From JAZDJP01 sp043803805 (GTDB lineage Bacteria; Planctomycetota; JAZDJP01), in assembly GCA_043803805.1 (NCBI GenBank), contig JAZDJP010000093.1:1-25465 (forward strand): DNA of 25,465 bases, read 5' to 3'. The notes beneath the pieces are model-generated. The model searched no databases. It was given only the letters and a program-made list of their open reading frames with translations, and was not told the origin of the DNA. Below, one piece after another: positions 17,686-24,499 of the stretch (the first letter of the stretch is position 1; every line of letters starts with the position of its first letter). A program made the translations under genes and the position numbers.

Positions 17686-17711
17686 TGATATAATGTACGG
17701 ATAAACGTACG
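17686..17711 (+). promoter_or_regulatory. Extended -10 promoter and operator of the phd/relE pair
   Basis: TG-A-TATAAT (17686-17694) is an extended -10 box. Directly downstream, GTACG (17695-17699) and CGTAC (17706-17710) form an inverted repeat that runs into the palindrome ACGTACGT (17705-17712). An operator overlapping the start of transcription fits autorepression by the antitoxin. GGAGGG lies just before the ATG at 17724. Confidence 0.65.
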
Positions 17712-17723
17712 TATGGAGGGATC

Positions 17724-17981
17724 ATGGAAACGATCATGCCGATGACGGAATTCAGGGCGGATATGTACGGAGTGGTCCGAAAGGTGAGGAAGGATCGCCG
17801 GCACGTCATTCTGACCAAAAACGGCCGTCCCGAGGCGGTGGTGATGTCTCCGGAGGAACTGGAGACGTTGGAGATCTTGGCGGACCGGAACCTCATGCGC
17901 CAGGTGGCCCGGGCGGAGAAGGATTTGGTGGAAAAGGCGGCCGGGCGGTTCGTCCGTCATGAGGACATCTTCCGTGTATAG
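17724..17981 (+). CDS. Phd/YefM-family antitoxin
   Basis: This 85-residue protein has the Phd/YefM fold pattern: MTEFRADMYGVVRKVRKDRR, then HVILTKNGRPEAVVMSPEEL at residues about 28-47. A helical C-terminal arm should neutralise the toxin. The N-terminal half binds DNA as a dimer, in line with the inverted repeat in front of the gene. It overlaps the toxin gene by a few bases. The pair lies inside what otherwise would be a 20-bp gap between the M20 gene end and the next gene, so it is probably an insertion. Confidence 0.88.
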   Translation: METIMPMTEFRADMYGVVRKVRKDRRHVILTKNGRPEAVVMSPEELETLEILADRNLMRQVARAEKDLVEKAAGRFVRHEDIFRV

Positions 17982-18240
17982 CATTGTTTATCATCATCTG
18001 GCCGCCAAGGAGATTCAGCGACAGGATCGTGTTCCTCGGGAGCAATTGCGGCGTGACATTGAGGCGCTGGCGCATGATCCGGACACCGGAAAAATGTTGA
18101 AGGGCCCTCTGGCGGGTTTGCGTTCCCACCGGTCGGGGAATTATCGAATCGTCTACCGGGTGTTTCACCGCGAACTGGTGATTCTGGTCGTTGGCATTGG
18201 TCACCGGTGTGAAATCTATCGGACGGTGGAACGGCGGTAG
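17974..18240 (+). CDS. RelE/ParE-superfamily toxin
   Basis: This is a toxin of about 88 residues (YSIVYHHLAAKEIQRQ at the start, then LKGPLAGLRSHRSGNYRIVY and the C-terminal GIGHRCEIYRTV), typical of RelE mRNA interferases of the RelE/StbE type. I chose GTG 17974 because GAGG lies nine bases upstream and the product then starts like other family members. ATG 17959 in the same frame would add five residues but has no Shine-Dalgarno. The basic and aromatic residues of the family are present, so it is probably active. ParE-type gyrase poisons look similar, so the target is not certain. Confidence 0.87.
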   Translation: MYSIVYHHLAAKEIQRQDRVPREQLRRDIEALAHDPDTGKMLKGPLAGLRSHRSGNYRIVYRVFHRELVILVVGIGHRCEIYRTVERR

Positions 18241-18280
18241 CGGGTGGGCGATTCTTCGGGATGCGATTCGGGTCAATTGA

Positions 18281-18312
18281 TGGAGCGGATCATCCTGGCG
18301 CTGCCGGGATAA
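18281..18312 (+). repeat. Direct repeat copy B: displaced 3' end of the M20 gene
   Basis: This is the second copy of the 32-base M20 gene end, including its TAA stop, with two silent differences from copy A. It lies between the toxin gene and the TIM-barrel gene, 777 bp from copy A. Confidence 0.85.
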
Positions 18313-18332
18313 GGTTGCCCGGTCCCGCGCGG

Positions 18333-19154
18333 ATGATAAAAACAATCCGACCCGCGATATTCACCGATTTTGCCCCCGCGCTTCCGCCGAAACGGGTCAT
18401 CCCGATGATCCGGGACGCGGGTTTCGCGGTGGTGTCCCTGCGTCCGAAAGCCCGTCTCCCGGACGGCGTCGCCGCGGCGGAAACGGCCGCGATGGGGCGG
18501 CTGATCCGCGATAACGGCCTCGCGGTGGATTCCGTGCACGCCCCCTATCCGGAGGGGGACCGGCTGTTCTCGCGGGACGAGGCGGAGCGCCTGGAGTCCG
18601 TCCGCCAGTGCCGGTTCGCGATCGAGACGGCCGCGGATCTTGGCGGCCGCGTCACGGTCATCCACCTGTTGCAGCCGTACGGCATCCCGCCCGGTCCGAC
18701 GCGGGACCGGATGATGGCCCAGGGCCGGCGGAGCGTTGAGGCGCTCGCGGCCGACGCGGCGGGGCGGGGGATTTCGCTCGCCCTCGAGAACGGGCAGGAC
18801 GCGGATTACGACCGGGTGCTGGCGGATTTTTTGACGGAGTTCGACGGTCCGCCCGTCGGGCTCTGCTACGATTCGGGTCACGAGAACGTGCGGGGGGCGT
18901 GTTTCGAGACGCTCGAACGGTTCGGATCCCGGCTCCTCACCGTCCACATCCACGACACCCGGGGGACGGACGAGCACCGGTTGCCTTACGAGGGGAATAT
19001 TGACTGGGACCGGTTCCGGGTCGTTTTCCACGGTCTCCGGTATTCCGGGAATTTCCTGCTGGAATCGCACGTCGCGAACTCCGCGTTCCGGGACCCCGCC
19101 GTGTTTCTCGCGGAGGCGCGGGCGCGGGCGGAGCGTCTGCTCGCGAAGCCGTAA
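18333..19154 (+). CDS. Sugar phosphate isomerase/epimerase-like TIM-barrel protein
   Basis: This 273-residue protein belongs to the xylose isomerase-like TIM barrels (AP endonuclease family 2 fold). Expected metal-site motifs are in order: SVHAPY, VIHLLQPYG, ALENGQD, YDSGHENV, VHIHDTRGTDEH and LESH near the end. Members isomerise or epimerise sugars or act on DNA abasic sites; the lack of the endonuclease IV pattern favours sugar chemistry, but the substrate is unknown. I chose ATG 18333 (MIKTIRPAIF), since upstream codons overlap repeat copy B. Without the inserted toxin-antitoxin pair it would follow the M20 gene by about 20 bases. Confidence 0.82.
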   Translation: MIKTIRPAIFTDFAPALPPKRVIPMIRDAGFAVVSLRPKARLPDGVAAAETAAMGRLIRDNGLAVDSVHAPYPEGDRLFSRDEAERLESVRQCRFAIETAADLGGRVTVIHLLQPYGIPPGPTRDRMMAQGRRSVEALAADAAGRGISLALENGQDADYDRVLADFLTEFDGPPVGLCYDSGHENVRGACFETLERFGSRLLTVHIHDTRGTDEHRLPYEGNIDWDRFRVVFHGLRYSGNFLLESHVANSAFRDPAVFLAEARARAERLLAKP

Positions 19155-19157
19155 AGG

Positions 19158-19185
19158 GTCCACCGTCTACCGTCAACGGTCCACA
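19158..19185. repeat. 7-bp phased repeat, core GTC
   Basis: GTCCACC, GTCTACC, GTCAACG and GTCCACA start at 19158, 19165, 19172 and 19179, exactly 7 bp apart. It directly precedes a strongly folded non-coding segment. Confidence 0.7.
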
Positions 19186-19188
19186 ACG

Positions 19189-19335
19189 GCACCAGGCGTG
19201 GTGCTGTGACTCGTGGCACGCAGGAGATGCGGGATTCTGAGTTTTATCGCTTCCGCCGTTCCGGAATCCCGCCCAACTCGCCCATGCCACGATGGCGCTC
19301 AAACAGGTCGAGATTGATTCCCGGAACGCTGTCAC
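19189..19335. repeat. Structured non-coding element
   Basis: This segment holds no convincing gene but has unusually strong internal pairing. GCACCA/TGGTGC (19189-19194/19199-19204) has a 4-base loop. CGTGGCA/TGCCACG (19212-19218/19285-19291) encloses GCGGGATTC/GAATCCCGC (19229-19237/19264-19272). GTGAC/GTCAC (19206-19210/19331-19335) may close the whole. It could be a structured RNA, a mobile palindromic repeat or DNA-level structure, and the direction is unknown. Confidence 0.5.
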
Positions 19336-19382
19336 TCCTCGGCGGCGTGTCAAGGGGGGATCGGGCATTTTGCAGGTGAGTG

Positions 19383-19667
19383 TTAATGCACGAGGCCGCA
19401 TAAGAGATATGCCTGTAGTAACCAAATCAGTAATGGTATGAATGGCGTGAAACCGCCTCGCTCGATGATCGCACCAATCAAGAAGATGGCGCACAGCAAA
19501 GAATTATCAAACAGAAGTATTTTGAAGATGGCCACTGAACTATGACAATTCAGATGTGTTGTTTCATACGAATACCAAATTACGGATATTCCAACAAAAC
19601 TTTGTAACGCACATCCTATTCTAAAAAGAGAAAATTTCGCCTTGCTTGGGTTGGGTTTGTTGTTCAT
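19383..19667 (-). CDS. AT-rich orphan membrane protein
   Basis: I do not recognise this 94-residue ORF (MNNKPNPSKAKFSLF start). It has three hydrophobic segments at about residues 13-34, 47-69 and 72-92, and a short basic N-terminus. Its DNA is far richer in A+T than everything around it, which suggests recent transfer. No Shine-Dalgarno sequence is seen before the ATG. It is in the same direction as the cysteine operon and about 140 bases past its last gene, with a hairpin repeat between. It may be a real gene of foreign origin or a chance frame in an AT-rich insertion. Confidence 0.5.
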   Translation of the reverse strand: MNNKPNPSKAKFSLFRIGCALQSFVGISVIWYSYETTHLNCHSSVAIFKILLFDNSLLCAIFLIGAIIERGGFTPFIPLLIWLLQAYLLCGLVH

Positions 19668-19736
19668 CAGTTGTGCGTTTTCGGGTGGAACGGAAACCCG
19701 ATCTCCGGGTTTTTCTTCCCGGTTCCCGGTTTTTCT

Positions 19737-19800
19737 GCGACCCACGAACCATGCCTGCCCTCCGTAGCGCCTTGCGCGAAGGAGGGACTCGCGACCCACG
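19737..19800. repeat. Hairpin unit flanked by 10-bp direct repeats
   Basis: GCGACCCACG occurs at 19737-19746 and 19791-19800. Between them, CCCTCC (19758-19763) pairs with GGAGGG (19781-19786), and GCGC (19767-19770) pairs with GCGC (19774-19777) over a 3-base loop, with a GTA/GAA internal loop. It lies 4 bases past the end of the preceding operon. There is no T-run, so it does not look like an intrinsic terminator. It resembles a small palindromic mobile repeat. Confidence 0.5.
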
Positions 19801-19804
19801 CTTC

Positions 19805-20986
19805 TCAGATTTTCCGCAACCCCCGCCGCAAATCCTCCAGCAGGTCCTCGATGTCCTCGATCCCGAGCGAGAACCGGATGAGGTTGTCGGAGACGCCGGC
19901 CTTTTTGCGGTCGGCGGCGGACACCTCGAAGTAGCTCATGGTGACCACCTGCTCGACGAGGGAATCCACTCCGCCAAGGCTCGGCGCGAGGTGGGGGATG
20001 CGCAGGGCGTCCACGAACCGTCCCGTTCCGGCGGCGTCGGTGTTCAGCGTGAACGTGACCACCCCGCCGAAGCCCGCCATGGTGCGCCGGGCCGTGTCGT
20101 GGTGGGGGTGGGAGGCGAGGCCCGGATACCAGACCTGCCGGATCCGCGGTTGATTTTCGAGAAATTCCGCCACGGTCTGGGCGTTCTGGTTCTGGCGGGC
20201 CACCCGCAGGAACAGGGTCTTGAGGCCGCGATCCAGAAGGAACGCCGTCGTCGGGTCGGAAATGCCCCCGAGCGTCGAAAGGAGTTCCGACACGGGTTCG
20301 AGGTGGCGTTTCTTCCCGGCCAGCACACCGGCCACGAGGTCGTTGTGGCCGCCCAGGTACTTGGTGCACGAATGAGTGACGAGGTCCACCCCGTGCTCGA
20401 GGGGCCGCAGGTTCACGGGGGTGGCGAACGTGCTGTCCACCACGGTGAGGATTTTTTTGCGCCGCCCGAGCCGGGCGAGATCCCGCATGTCCAGGATGTT
20501 CAGGAACGGGTTGGTCGGGGTCTCCGTGAAGATCATCCGCGTCCGGGGCCCGACGGCCTTCGCGATGGCGGCCAGGTCCGGCTTCACGAGCGTGGCGCGG
20601 ATGCCGAACCGTGAGAGGGATTCCACGGCGAACCGGCGAGTTCGCTTGTAGATGTCGCTCGTCATGACGATGTGGTCGCCGCTCTTTAAATAGGCCAGGA
20701 AGAGCGTGGTCACCGCCGCCATGCCGCTGGCGAAGAGTTGCGCCGCCTCGGCGCCCTCGAGGGAGGCGAGGCGCTTTTCCACCGCCGCCACGGTGGGATT
20801 TCCCATCCGGCCGTACTCGGGCTGTTCCCGCCGGGAGTGGCCCTTCATGTAGCGGACGAGGTCCTTCGTGTTTTTGAAGTGAAACGGGGCGGAGTGGACG
20901 ATCGGGACGGACACCGACCCCCAGATGGGGACCGGGCCGGTGCCGGCGTGGACGCACTCCGTGGAGCCGATGCGGTGTTTGATCAT
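19805..20986 (-). CDS. Cys/Met-metabolism PLP enzyme (cystathionine gamma-synthase-like)
   Basis: This 393-residue PLP enzyme of the trans-sulfuration family has the PLP lysine K209 in HSCTKYLGGHND and the family blocks EYGRMGNPT, TETPTNP and LAPSLGGVDSLVEQ. The family makes or cleaves cystathionine, methionine or homocysteine precursors. It starts in a 4-bp overlap with the upstream paralogue. The two copies are clearly diverged, which suggests different steps, for example a gamma-synthase and a lyase. The exact reaction cannot be fixed from sequence alone. Confidence 0.85.
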   Translation of the reverse strand: MIKHRIGSTECVHAGTGPVPIWGSVSVPIVHSAPFHFKNTKDLVRYMKGHSRREQPEYGRMGNPTVAAVEKRLASLEGAEAAQLFASGMAAVTTLFLAYLKSGDHIVMTSDIYKRTRRFAVESLSRFGIRATLVKPDLAAIAKAVGPRTRMIFTETPTNPFLNILDMRDLARLGRRKKILTVVDSTFATPVNLRPLEHGVDLVTHSCTKYLGGHNDLVAGVLAGKKRHLEPVSELLSTLGGISDPTTAFLLDRGLKTLFLRVARQNQNAQTVAEFLENQPRIRQVWYPGLASHPHHDTARRTMAGFGGVVTFTLNTDAAGTGRFVDALRIPHLAPSLGGVDSLVEQVVTMSYFEVSAADRKKAGVSDNLIRFSLGIEDIEDLLEDLRRGLRKI

Positions 20987-22134
20987 GGGGCTATTTTCGC
21001 TTTTTCCAGGGCGGTTTCAATGTCCGTGATGAGATCTTCCGGATCCTCCAGGCCCACCGCCAGGCGCACGAGGTTGTCCGCGATGCCCGTCCGGGCGCGT
21101 TCGGCGGCATCGTACGTCGCGTGGGTCATCCGGGCCGGGACGCAGGCGAGGCTTTCGACCGCGCCGAGGCTCACCGCGAGCGTCCACAGGGAGAGATGTC
21201 GCACGAAGGTTTCCGCCGGCCAGCCCTCCCGCAGTTCGAGCGACAGCAACGCCCCCGGTCCCGCCGCCTGGCGGGCGTGGACGTCCGCGCCGGGGAATCC
21301 GGAAAGGCCGGGGTGGTAAACCGCCTTCACCTCGGGCCGTGCGGCCAGCCACCGCGCGATCCGACGCGCCGATTCCTGCGCCGCCTCCGTCCGCACGCCC
21401 AGGGTCTTCATCCCGCGGAGGAGCAGCCACGAGTCCATCGGCGAAAGCACCCCGCCGGTGGCGTTCTGGATGAAGCCGATTTCCTTCGCAAGCGCATCGT
21501 CCCGCGTCACGACGAGCCCCGCGAGGACGTCGCTGTGGCCGCCGAGCGATTTCGTCGCGCTGTGGACCACGATGTCCGCCCCGTGGGCGAGCGGCTTCTG
21601 GAGCCACGGTGACATGAGGGTGTTGTCCACCGCGACGAGAACGTTCCGGTCATGGGCGAGTTTCGCCGCCGCGGCGAGGTCCGTGACGCGGAGCAGCGGG
21701 TTGGACGGCGTCTCGAGGAAGAGCATCCGGGTCTCCGGCCGGAACGCGGCCGCCAGGCGTTTCAGGTCGGTGGTGTCCGCGAACGTGGCGGAAATTCCGA
21801 ATTTCGCGAAGACGCCCGTCAGGACGCGGTAGGTCCCGCCGTAGAGCCCTTCCGTCGCGACGACGTGGTCGCCGACTTTGAGAATCGCGAGACAGGCGGT
21901 GATGGCGGCGGTTCCTGACGCGAAGGCGAAACCGGCGCGGCCTCCCTCCAGGTCCGCGATGGCGGCTTCGAGGACATCCCGCGTCGGGTTTTTCGTCCGC
22001 GAATAATCATAGCCGCGGTTCTTGTCCACGGCGTCCTGCCGGAACGTGGTGGCCGGGTGGATGGGGGGGCTCACCGCGCCGGTCACGGGACAGGTCCCTC
22101 CCGGCGGGTGGATGAGGCGGGTTCTTGGTTTCAT
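20983..22134 (-). CDS. Cys/Met-metabolism PLP enzyme (cystathionine lyase-like)
   Basis: This 383-residue paralogue of the next gene has the PLP lysine K195 in HSATKSLGGHSD and the blocks DYSRTKNPTRDVLE, LETPSNPLLRV and SLGAVESLACVPARMTHATY. These fit cystathionine gamma-lyase, beta-lyase and gamma-synthase types, and I lean to a lyase. It overlaps the following gene by 4 bp and follows cysE after a 72-bp gap that contains the CGTG phased repeat. Together with cysK and cysE it could let the cell interchange cysteine and homocysteine. Confidence 0.85.
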   Translation of the reverse strand: MKPRTRLIHPPGGTCPVTGAVSPPIHPATTFRQDAVDKNRGYDYSRTKNPTRDVLEAAIADLEGGRAGFAFASGTAAITACLAILKVGDHVVATEGLYGGTYRVLTGVFAKFGISATFADTTDLKRLAAAFRPETRMLFLETPSNPLLRVTDLAAAAKLAHDRNVLVAVDNTLMSPWLQKPLAHGADIVVHSATKSLGGHSDVLAGLVVTRDDALAKEIGFIQNATGGVLSPMDSWLLLRGMKTLGVRTEAAQESARRIARWLAARPEVKAVYHPGLSGFPGADVHARQAAGPGALLSLELREGWPAETFVRHLSLWTLAVSLGAVESLACVPARMTHATYDAAERARTGIADNLVRLAVGLEDPEDLITDIETALEKAKIAP

Positions 22135-22149
22135 CGGAATGCCATCTCG

Positions 22150-22184
22150 CGTGGCTCGTGACGCGTGAAACGTGGCTCGTGAAG
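22150..22184. repeat. 7-bp phased repeat, core CGTG
   Basis: CGTGGCT, CGTGACG, CGTGAAA, CGTGGCT and CGTGAAG start at 22150, 22157, 22164, 22171 and 22178, five units at exactly 7 bp. The array fills part of the gap between cysE and the lyase gene. Confidence 0.8.
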
Positions 22185-22206
22185 GAATGAAATCATACGG
22201 AATTGA

Positions 22207-22875
22207 TTATACCGTTATTGGACCCGGCGGACCCGCGGGCGGTTTGCCCTCCATGCGGTCCAGGCGTTCCCGGAGTTTCGTCTGTTCGTCGGCGAGGCCC
22301 TTCAGGAATTCCGTCACCGGGTCGGGAAGTTGGGCGTGTTCCAGCACATTTCCGTGGCCCAGAGGTTTTCCCGATTCCCTGGCCGGGACACCGACGACGG
22401 TCCCGTCGGCCGGCACCGGTTTGATGACGACGGAACCCGCCCCGACCCGGCAGTTGTCCCCGAGCAGAATCGGCCCGAGGACGATGGATCCGGCCCCCAC
22501 GACGACGCCGTTCCCAAGGGTGGGATGGCGCTTTTTCTTTTCGAGGGACGTCCCCCCGAGGACAACGCCCTGGTAGATGAGGCAGTCCTCCCCGGTCTCC
22601 ACGGTTTCGCCGATGACGATGCCCATCCCGTGGTCAATGAAGAATCGCCGGCCGAGTTTCGCGCCGGGATGGATCTCGATCCCCGTCAGGAACCGGCTCA
22701 CGTGGGAGACAACCCGTCCGGGGGTCTTCATCCCGTGATTCCACAGCCAGTGCGCCACCCGGTGAAACCAGACGGCGTGGAGGCCCGGGTAGCACAGGAG
22801 CACCTCGAGGGTGCTTCGCGCCGCCGGATCCTTCGAGAACACCGCCCGGACATCTTCGCGCATGCGTGAGAACAT
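22207..22875 (-). CDS. cysE: Serine O-acetyltransferase
   Basis: This 222-residue protein uses acetyl-CoA to make O-acetylserine, the CysK substrate. The left-handed beta-helix hexapeptides begin near residue 66 (GIEIHPGAKLGRRFFIDHGMG, with D81 and H82) and continue through VVGAGSIVLGPILLGDNCRVG. Like other short bacterial forms, it lacks the long N-terminal helical domain of E. coli CysE. The protein ends in ITV rather than in the Ile often needed to dock into CysK. It starts 10 bases after the cysK stop, in the same operon. Confidence 0.95.
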   Translation of the reverse strand: MFSRMREDVRAVFSKDPAARSTLEVLLCYPGLHAVWFHRVAHWLWNHGMKTPGRVVSHVSRFLTGIEIHPGAKLGRRFFIDHGMGIVIGETVETGEDCLIYQGVVLGGTSLEKKKRHPTLGNGVVVGAGSIVLGPILLGDNCRVGAGSVVIKPVPADGTVVGVPARESGKPLGHGNVLEHAQLPDPVTEFLKGLADEQTKLRERLDRMEGKPPAGPPGPITV

Positions 22876-22885
22876 GGTTGCCCCC

Positions 22886-23818
22886 TCATTTAAAATCGCT
22901 GAAAAGCCAGGTCGAGAGGTAGCGTTCGCCGGTATCGGGAAGGATCACCACGATCCGCTTCCCCGCGTTCCCGGGCCGCCGGGCGACTTCGAGGGCCGCC
23001 CACGCGGCCGCGCCGGATGAGATCCCGGCGAAAATGCCTTCCTCCCGCGCTAGACGCCGCGCCGTCTTCCCGGCGTCCTCCGTGGCGACCTTCACGATTT
23101 CGTCCACGAGATCCTGCCGGAGCACGTCCGGCACGAATCCCGCCCCGATGCCCTGGATCTTGTGGGGGCCGGGGGCGCCTCCCGAGAGAACCGGCGAGTC
23201 CACGGGCTCCACCGCCACGGTCTGGAGTCCCGGCCGCCGGGGTTTCAGGGCCTCGGCGATGCCCGTTATCGTACCGCCGGTTCCGACGCCTGCAACAACG
23301 ATGTCCACGACGCCATCCGTGTCCCGCCAGATTTCCTCGGCCGTGGTCTCCCGGTGGATTTTGGGATTGGCGGGATTCTGGAATTGCTGGGGCATGAAGG
23401 CGTTCGGGGTGGAGGCCGTGATTTCCCCGGCTTTTTTCACCGCGCCCTTCATTCCCTCCGCGCCGGGCGTGAGGACGATTTCCGCCCCCAGGATTTTCAG
23501 GAGCTGGCGGCGTTCCACGCTCATCGTCTCCGGCATGGTCAGAATCAATTTATATCCCCGCGCCGCGCAGACGAACGCGAGGGCGATGCCGGTATTGCCG
23601 CTGGTGGGTTCCACGATGACGCTCCCCGGGCGGATGAGCTTTTTTTCCTCCGCGTCGGCGATCATGGCGACCCCGATGCGGTCCTTGACGCTCGAGAGCG
23701 GATTGAAGAATTCGAGTTTGGCCGTCACCTCGGCGGGAAGTCCTGCCGCGATGCGGTTCAGGCGCACGAGAGGGGTGTTCCCGACGGTGCGGGTGATGTC
23801 CGAAAATATCCGTGGCAT
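22886..23818 (-). CDS. cysK: Cysteine synthase A (O-acetylserine sulfhydrylase)
   Basis: This 310-residue PLP enzyme makes cysteine from O-acetylserine and sulfide. The PLP lysine is K45 (NPLSSVKDRIG), the Asn-loop is TSGNTGIALAF and the phosphate loop is VGTGGTITG. I chose ATG 23818 because AGGAGG lies six bases before it and the product starts like the family (MPRIFSDITR); the longer frame overlaps the regulator gene. It lies 14 bases after the Rrf2-like gene and directly before cysE, so substrate supply and use are cotranscribed. Confidence 0.96.
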   Translation of the reverse strand: MPRIFSDITRTVGNTPLVRLNRIAAGLPAEVTAKLEFFNPLSSVKDRIGVAMIADAEEKKLIRPGSVIVEPTSGNTGIALAFVCAARGYKLILTMPETMSVERRQLLKILGAEIVLTPGAEGMKGAVKKAGEITASTPNAFMPQQFQNPANPKIHRETTAEEIWRDTDGVVDIVVAGVGTGGTITGIAEALKPRRPGLQTVAVEPVDSPVLSGGAPGPHKIQGIGAGFVPDVLRQDLVDEIVKVATEDAGKTARRLAREEGIFAGISSGAAAWAALEVARRPGNAGKRIVVILPDTGERYLSTWLFSDFK

Positions 23819-23832
23819 GATCGCCTCCTGGT

Positions 23833-24276
23833 TTAAATTTGATAAAGCGGGCTCGCCGTGCGGGTCCGGGTCTTCCGGCGCTCCACGAGGGTTTCCAGGG
23901 TCGTGCGGGTGAGGATTCCCGTCACCGTCTCGCGGAGCTCCACCCAGGTGTCCCGGGCGGGACATTCCCCGGCGTCGGGACACGACGCCGGGTTCTCCAC
24001 GCACGCCACGATTTCGGGAAGGGCGCCAAACGCCCGGAAAACATCCGCCAGGGTGACGGCGGCGGGGGTGCGGGCCACGGTGTAGCCGCCCGTGGTTCCC
24101 CGGACCGCCCTGACGATCCCCGCGGTTTTCAGGACCCCCATGATGTTCTCCAGAAATTTCCTCGAAATTTTCAGGCGCTGGCTGACTTCACGGATGGCGA
24201 CGGTGCGGTCCGGATAAAATAGGGCGATTTCCACAAGTGCCCTTACGCCATAACGGATTCGTTTCGGAATTTTCAT
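23833..24276 (-). CDS. Rrf2-family regulator with IscR-like cysteines, first gene of the cysteine operon
   Basis: This 147-residue protein has an Rrf2 winged helix (MKIPKRIRYGVRALVEIAL, then AIREVSQRLKISRKFLENIM and RGTTGGYTVART). Three cysteines, C92, C99 and C105 (CVENPASCPDAGEC), occupy the position and nearly the spacing of the [2Fe-2S] ligands of IscR. Rrf2 proteins include IscR (Fe-S), CymR (cysteine, via CysK) and NsrR. Its position as first gene before cysK suggests CymR-like control of cysteine synthesis, yet CymR lacks this cysteine triad. It may thus sense cluster status and tune cysteine supply. An inverted repeat lies just upstream. Confidence 0.88.
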   Translation of the reverse strand: MKIPKRIRYGVRALVEIALFYPDRTVAIREVSQRLKISRKFLENIMGVLKTAGIVRAVRGTTGGYTVARTPAAVTLADVFRAFGALPEIVACVENPASCPDAGECPARDTWVELRETVTGILTRTTLETLVERRKTRTRTASPLYQI

Positions 24277-24288
24277 ATATCACACCAT

Positions 24289-24307
24289 TCCTACTAACAA
24301 AGTAGGA
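24289..24307. promoter_or_regulatory. Inverted repeat, probable operator of the cysteine operon
   Basis: TCCTACT (24289-24295) and AGTAGGA (24301-24307) form a perfect 7-bp inverted repeat with a 5-base spacer, 12 bases before the regulator start. It overlaps the -10 end of the predicted promoter, a position suited to autorepression. Confidence 0.55.
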
Positions 24308-24331
24308 TAAATGGAAATTCCTGGATAGCAA
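24304..24331 (-). promoter_or_regulatory. Promoter of the cysteine operon
   Basis: On the minus strand, TTGCTA (24331-24326) and TATCCT (24309-24304) are separated by 16 bases. The start of transcription would fall within the inverted repeat. Confidence 0.45.
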
Positions 24332-24363
24332 GGAGAAATTCCAAAATGATTGACACAGAGAAG

Positions 24364-24381
24364 ATTCGGGAATTCCCGAAT
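24364..24381. repeat. Perfect 18-bp palindrome
   Basis: ATTCGGGAATTCCCGAAT reads the same on both strands. It sits in the non-coding gap between the cysteine operon promoter and the transposase remnant, in a stretch with several GAATTC/AAATTCC motifs. No gene is seen at 24332-24500 apart from an unlikely extension of the transposase frame. Confidence 0.6.
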
Positions 24382-24499
24382 TCCCATCAAAACTGCACCC
24401 GCTTTCTCCAAAATTTTCAGGATCTCGGGAATCGACCGCTTTTTATGCCACTTTCTTTACAGCCCTAATTTGGCAAAACATTCGATGGGAATTCGGTCG

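Noticed and set aside
19200..19380. A coding gene in the folded segment
   Set aside because: Open frames here cross the heptads and neighbouring genes, have no ribosome site and no domain; strong stems explain the conservation-like look better.
24350..24499. Genuine N-terminus of the 216-residue transposase frame
   Set aside because: These residues lack transposase motifs and the first catalytic Asp; similarity starts near 24500.
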